A DNA stretch of 64,000 nucleotides, taken from positions 124,001 to 188,000 of the forward strand of contig JARGFU010000012.1 in assembly GCA_029210625.1 (NCBI GenBank), read 5' to 3'. The notes beneath the pieces were generated by a model that saw only the letters and a list, made by a program, of their open reading frames with translations, was not told where the DNA came from and searched no databases. The position numbers and the translations under genes are program-made. Below, piece after piece: positions 62,894 through 64,000 of this stretch. How positions within the stretch are numbered: the stretch's first letter is position 1; each line of letters opens with the position of its first letter. This DNA comes from Deltaproteobacteria bacterium (GTDB taxonomy: Bacteria > Myxococcota > Myxococcia > SLRQ01).

Positions 62894-64000
62894 CTAGGGG
62901 TTGCGGCTACCGCAGGCCACGGCGCCACCCGTCATCGGATCGCAGCTGTAGCCCAGCGCGGCGAAGTCGAAGTCCGCGTTGCCGTTGTGGCAGTCCGAGC
63001 ACCCGAGCGCGGCGGTCCGCGGCGCGACCTCGTGGTTGATGCCCAGGTAGAGCTCGGTGTGGATCCACTCCCAGTCCGAGGCGGTCAGGACCGTGCCGGC
63101 GGCGAGCTGGCCCGCGGCGATGCCGCCGGCCTGCAGGGCGGCCGTCCAGTTCGCCTCGACCGTGGCCGGATCGTAGGAGGCGGCGTCGGGGATGGTGGCC
63201 CAGAAGCCGCCGGGGCCGAAGAGCTTCGGCGCGGCGACCAGCCGGGTGGCGGTGAAGGCGGGCTGCTGCCCGACCATCCGCTTGAAGGGGAAGATCTTCG
63301 CGCCGGCGTCGGCGAAGGTGGCCAGGGGCTCGCCCAGGGTCACGGGCTGCGCGGCGGAGACACCGTCGCCCGCCGGGTAGCTGTCGGCGAGGGTCATCCG
63401 GGTGGTCCGGCCGTCGTACCAGCGGTAGGCCGGGCGCACGTTCTTCTCCCAGACGAAGTCACCCTTCATGTAGTCGTAGCTCTTCACCACGGTGCCGTCG
63501 GAGAGGGTGGTGGTCTCGACGCCATCGGTGCCGCGGGTGCGGTTGCCGGCGGTGGACCAGTTCCAGTCCATCTTCGTGGGCTGCTGCCGCGAGAAGGCCG
63601 GCACGTGGCAGGTCTGGCAGGCGATGTCGAGGGCGTGGTTGTTGGTGGCCGCGCTCGCGTGGGGGGTGCCGCCGTGGCAGTCCTCACAGGCCAGCCGGCC
63701 CTCGGAGACGGGCAGGTGCACGCCCTGACCGGTGAGGGTGTGGTTGGGGCCCGCGTGGCAGTTGGCGCAGTCCATGCCGTTGCCCATGTGGAAGTCGGTG
63801 TCGACCGTCGGGGCGGCCAGGGCCGAGCCGATGTCGCCCTTCTTCACGTTGTCGCCGCCACCCGCGCTGAAGTGGCACTTTCCGCAGTTGGCGCGCTCGG
63901 GGCGACCGACGCTGCGGGCCGCGATGGCAAGGTCGTAGGCCGGCGGCGGCAGGCCCGCGGTCTTCGGCTCCTTGGTGTAGCCGACGCCCGGATCGGAGTG
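62894..64000 (-). CDS. tetrathionate-reductase-family octaheme c-type cytochrome, N-terminus cut
   Basis: The visible 368 residues contain five CxxCH haem sites (CGKCH, CANCH, CEDCH, CQTCH, CSDCH) and signatures of the TIGR04315 octaheme (OTR) family: the SVGRPERANCGKCHF segment, GGGDNVKKGDIGSALAAP, and QTCHVPAFSRQQPTKMDW. The family reduces tetrathionate, nitrite or hydroxylamine in vitro. The gene is open to base 64000, so the signal peptide and about three haems lie outside. Periplasmic location expected. The sigma54 activator lies downstream on the same strand. Confidence 0.88.
   Translation of the reverse strand, partial: HSDPGVGYTKEPKTAGLPPPAYDLAIAARSVGRPERANCGKCHFSAGGGDNVKKGDIGSALAAPTVDTDFHMGNGMDCANCHAGPNHTLTGQGVHLPVSEGRLACEDCHGGTPHASAATNNHALDIACQTCHVPAFSRQQPTKMDWNWSTAGNRTRGTDGVETTTLSDGTVVKSYDYMKGDFVWEKNVRPAYRWYDGRTTRMTLADSYPAGDGVSAAQPVTLGEPLATFADAGAKIFPFKRMVGQQPAFTATRLVAAPKLFGPGGFWATIPDAASYDPATVEANWTAALQAGGIAAGQLAAGTVLTASDWEWIHTELYLGINHEVAPRTAALGCSDCHNGNADFDFAALGYSCDPMTGGAVACGSRNP

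Overview
The window is GC-rich chromosomal DNA, roughly 70% G+C by eye, with tightly packed genes on both strands and no insertion sequence, phage, rRNA or CRISPR array. It most resembles Myxococcota (formerly Deltaproteobacteria). The subtilase at 13140-15263 ends in a MYXO-CTERM-like tail (Gly-Cys-Gly-Cys, hydrophobic stretch, Arg cluster). Two proteins carry AgmX/PglI-type C-terminal domains, one lipoprotein has MopE-type Asp-rich motifs, there is a Ser/Thr kinase, and the recA promoter carries a site close to the LexA box reported for Myxococcus. About a dozen predicted lipoproteins have no recognisable function.

Layout. 1-9600: argG (cut by the window start), three lipoprotein genes, a bacteriohemerythrin, the glmU-glmS amino-sugar operon and a PilZ protein. 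9.9-24.3 kb: a soluble lytic transglycosylase, a UbiE-like methyltransferase, a subtilase-esterase-AgmX operon, a YIP1-DUF2752-plsY operon and a kinase / TPR-TonB receptor / lipoprotein operon. 24.5-33.3 kb: a collapsed response regulator, HAD and dinucleotide-binding enzymes, a zinc-type CDF exporter with an SmtB-like ArsR repressor and a palindromic operator, a thioesterase, a trypsin-like protease, an RNA methyltransferase, yaiI, and a small lower-GC patch holding a nucleotidyltransferase pair.

33.2-46.9 kb is mostly housekeeping: fmt-rsmB-rpe with tRNA-Pro(CGG) and a terminator, a glycerate kinase, a HAMP/HEAT-repeat group, argC with a FabK/nitronate-monooxygenase-like enzyme, a tandem pterin dehydratase, a SpoU methyltransferase, GNAT, a 59-residue ferredoxin and recA. 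47-64 kb holds a secreted lipase-like lipoprotein, membrane proteins, a beta-helix lipoprotein, an MsbA-like ABC exporter, a long-chain acyl-CoA synthetase, a YdjM-like membrane protein, an AgmX-domain membrane protein, a GFA protein, cysteine-rich lipoproteins, a PAS-AAA-Fis sigma54 activator, and the 3' part of an octaheme tetrathionate-reductase-family cytochrome that runs off the window end.

The most unusual structure outside genes is a family of short arrays: a G-rich lead with a GTG/GAG followed by five hexamers of the form NNCGWG. Two arms face each other as a long imperfect hairpin between rpe and rsmB. Single arms lie between two genes near 61.3 kb and inside the signal-peptide coding region of the subtilase. 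A different, heptamer-based inverted repeat lies at 41.36-41.43 kb.
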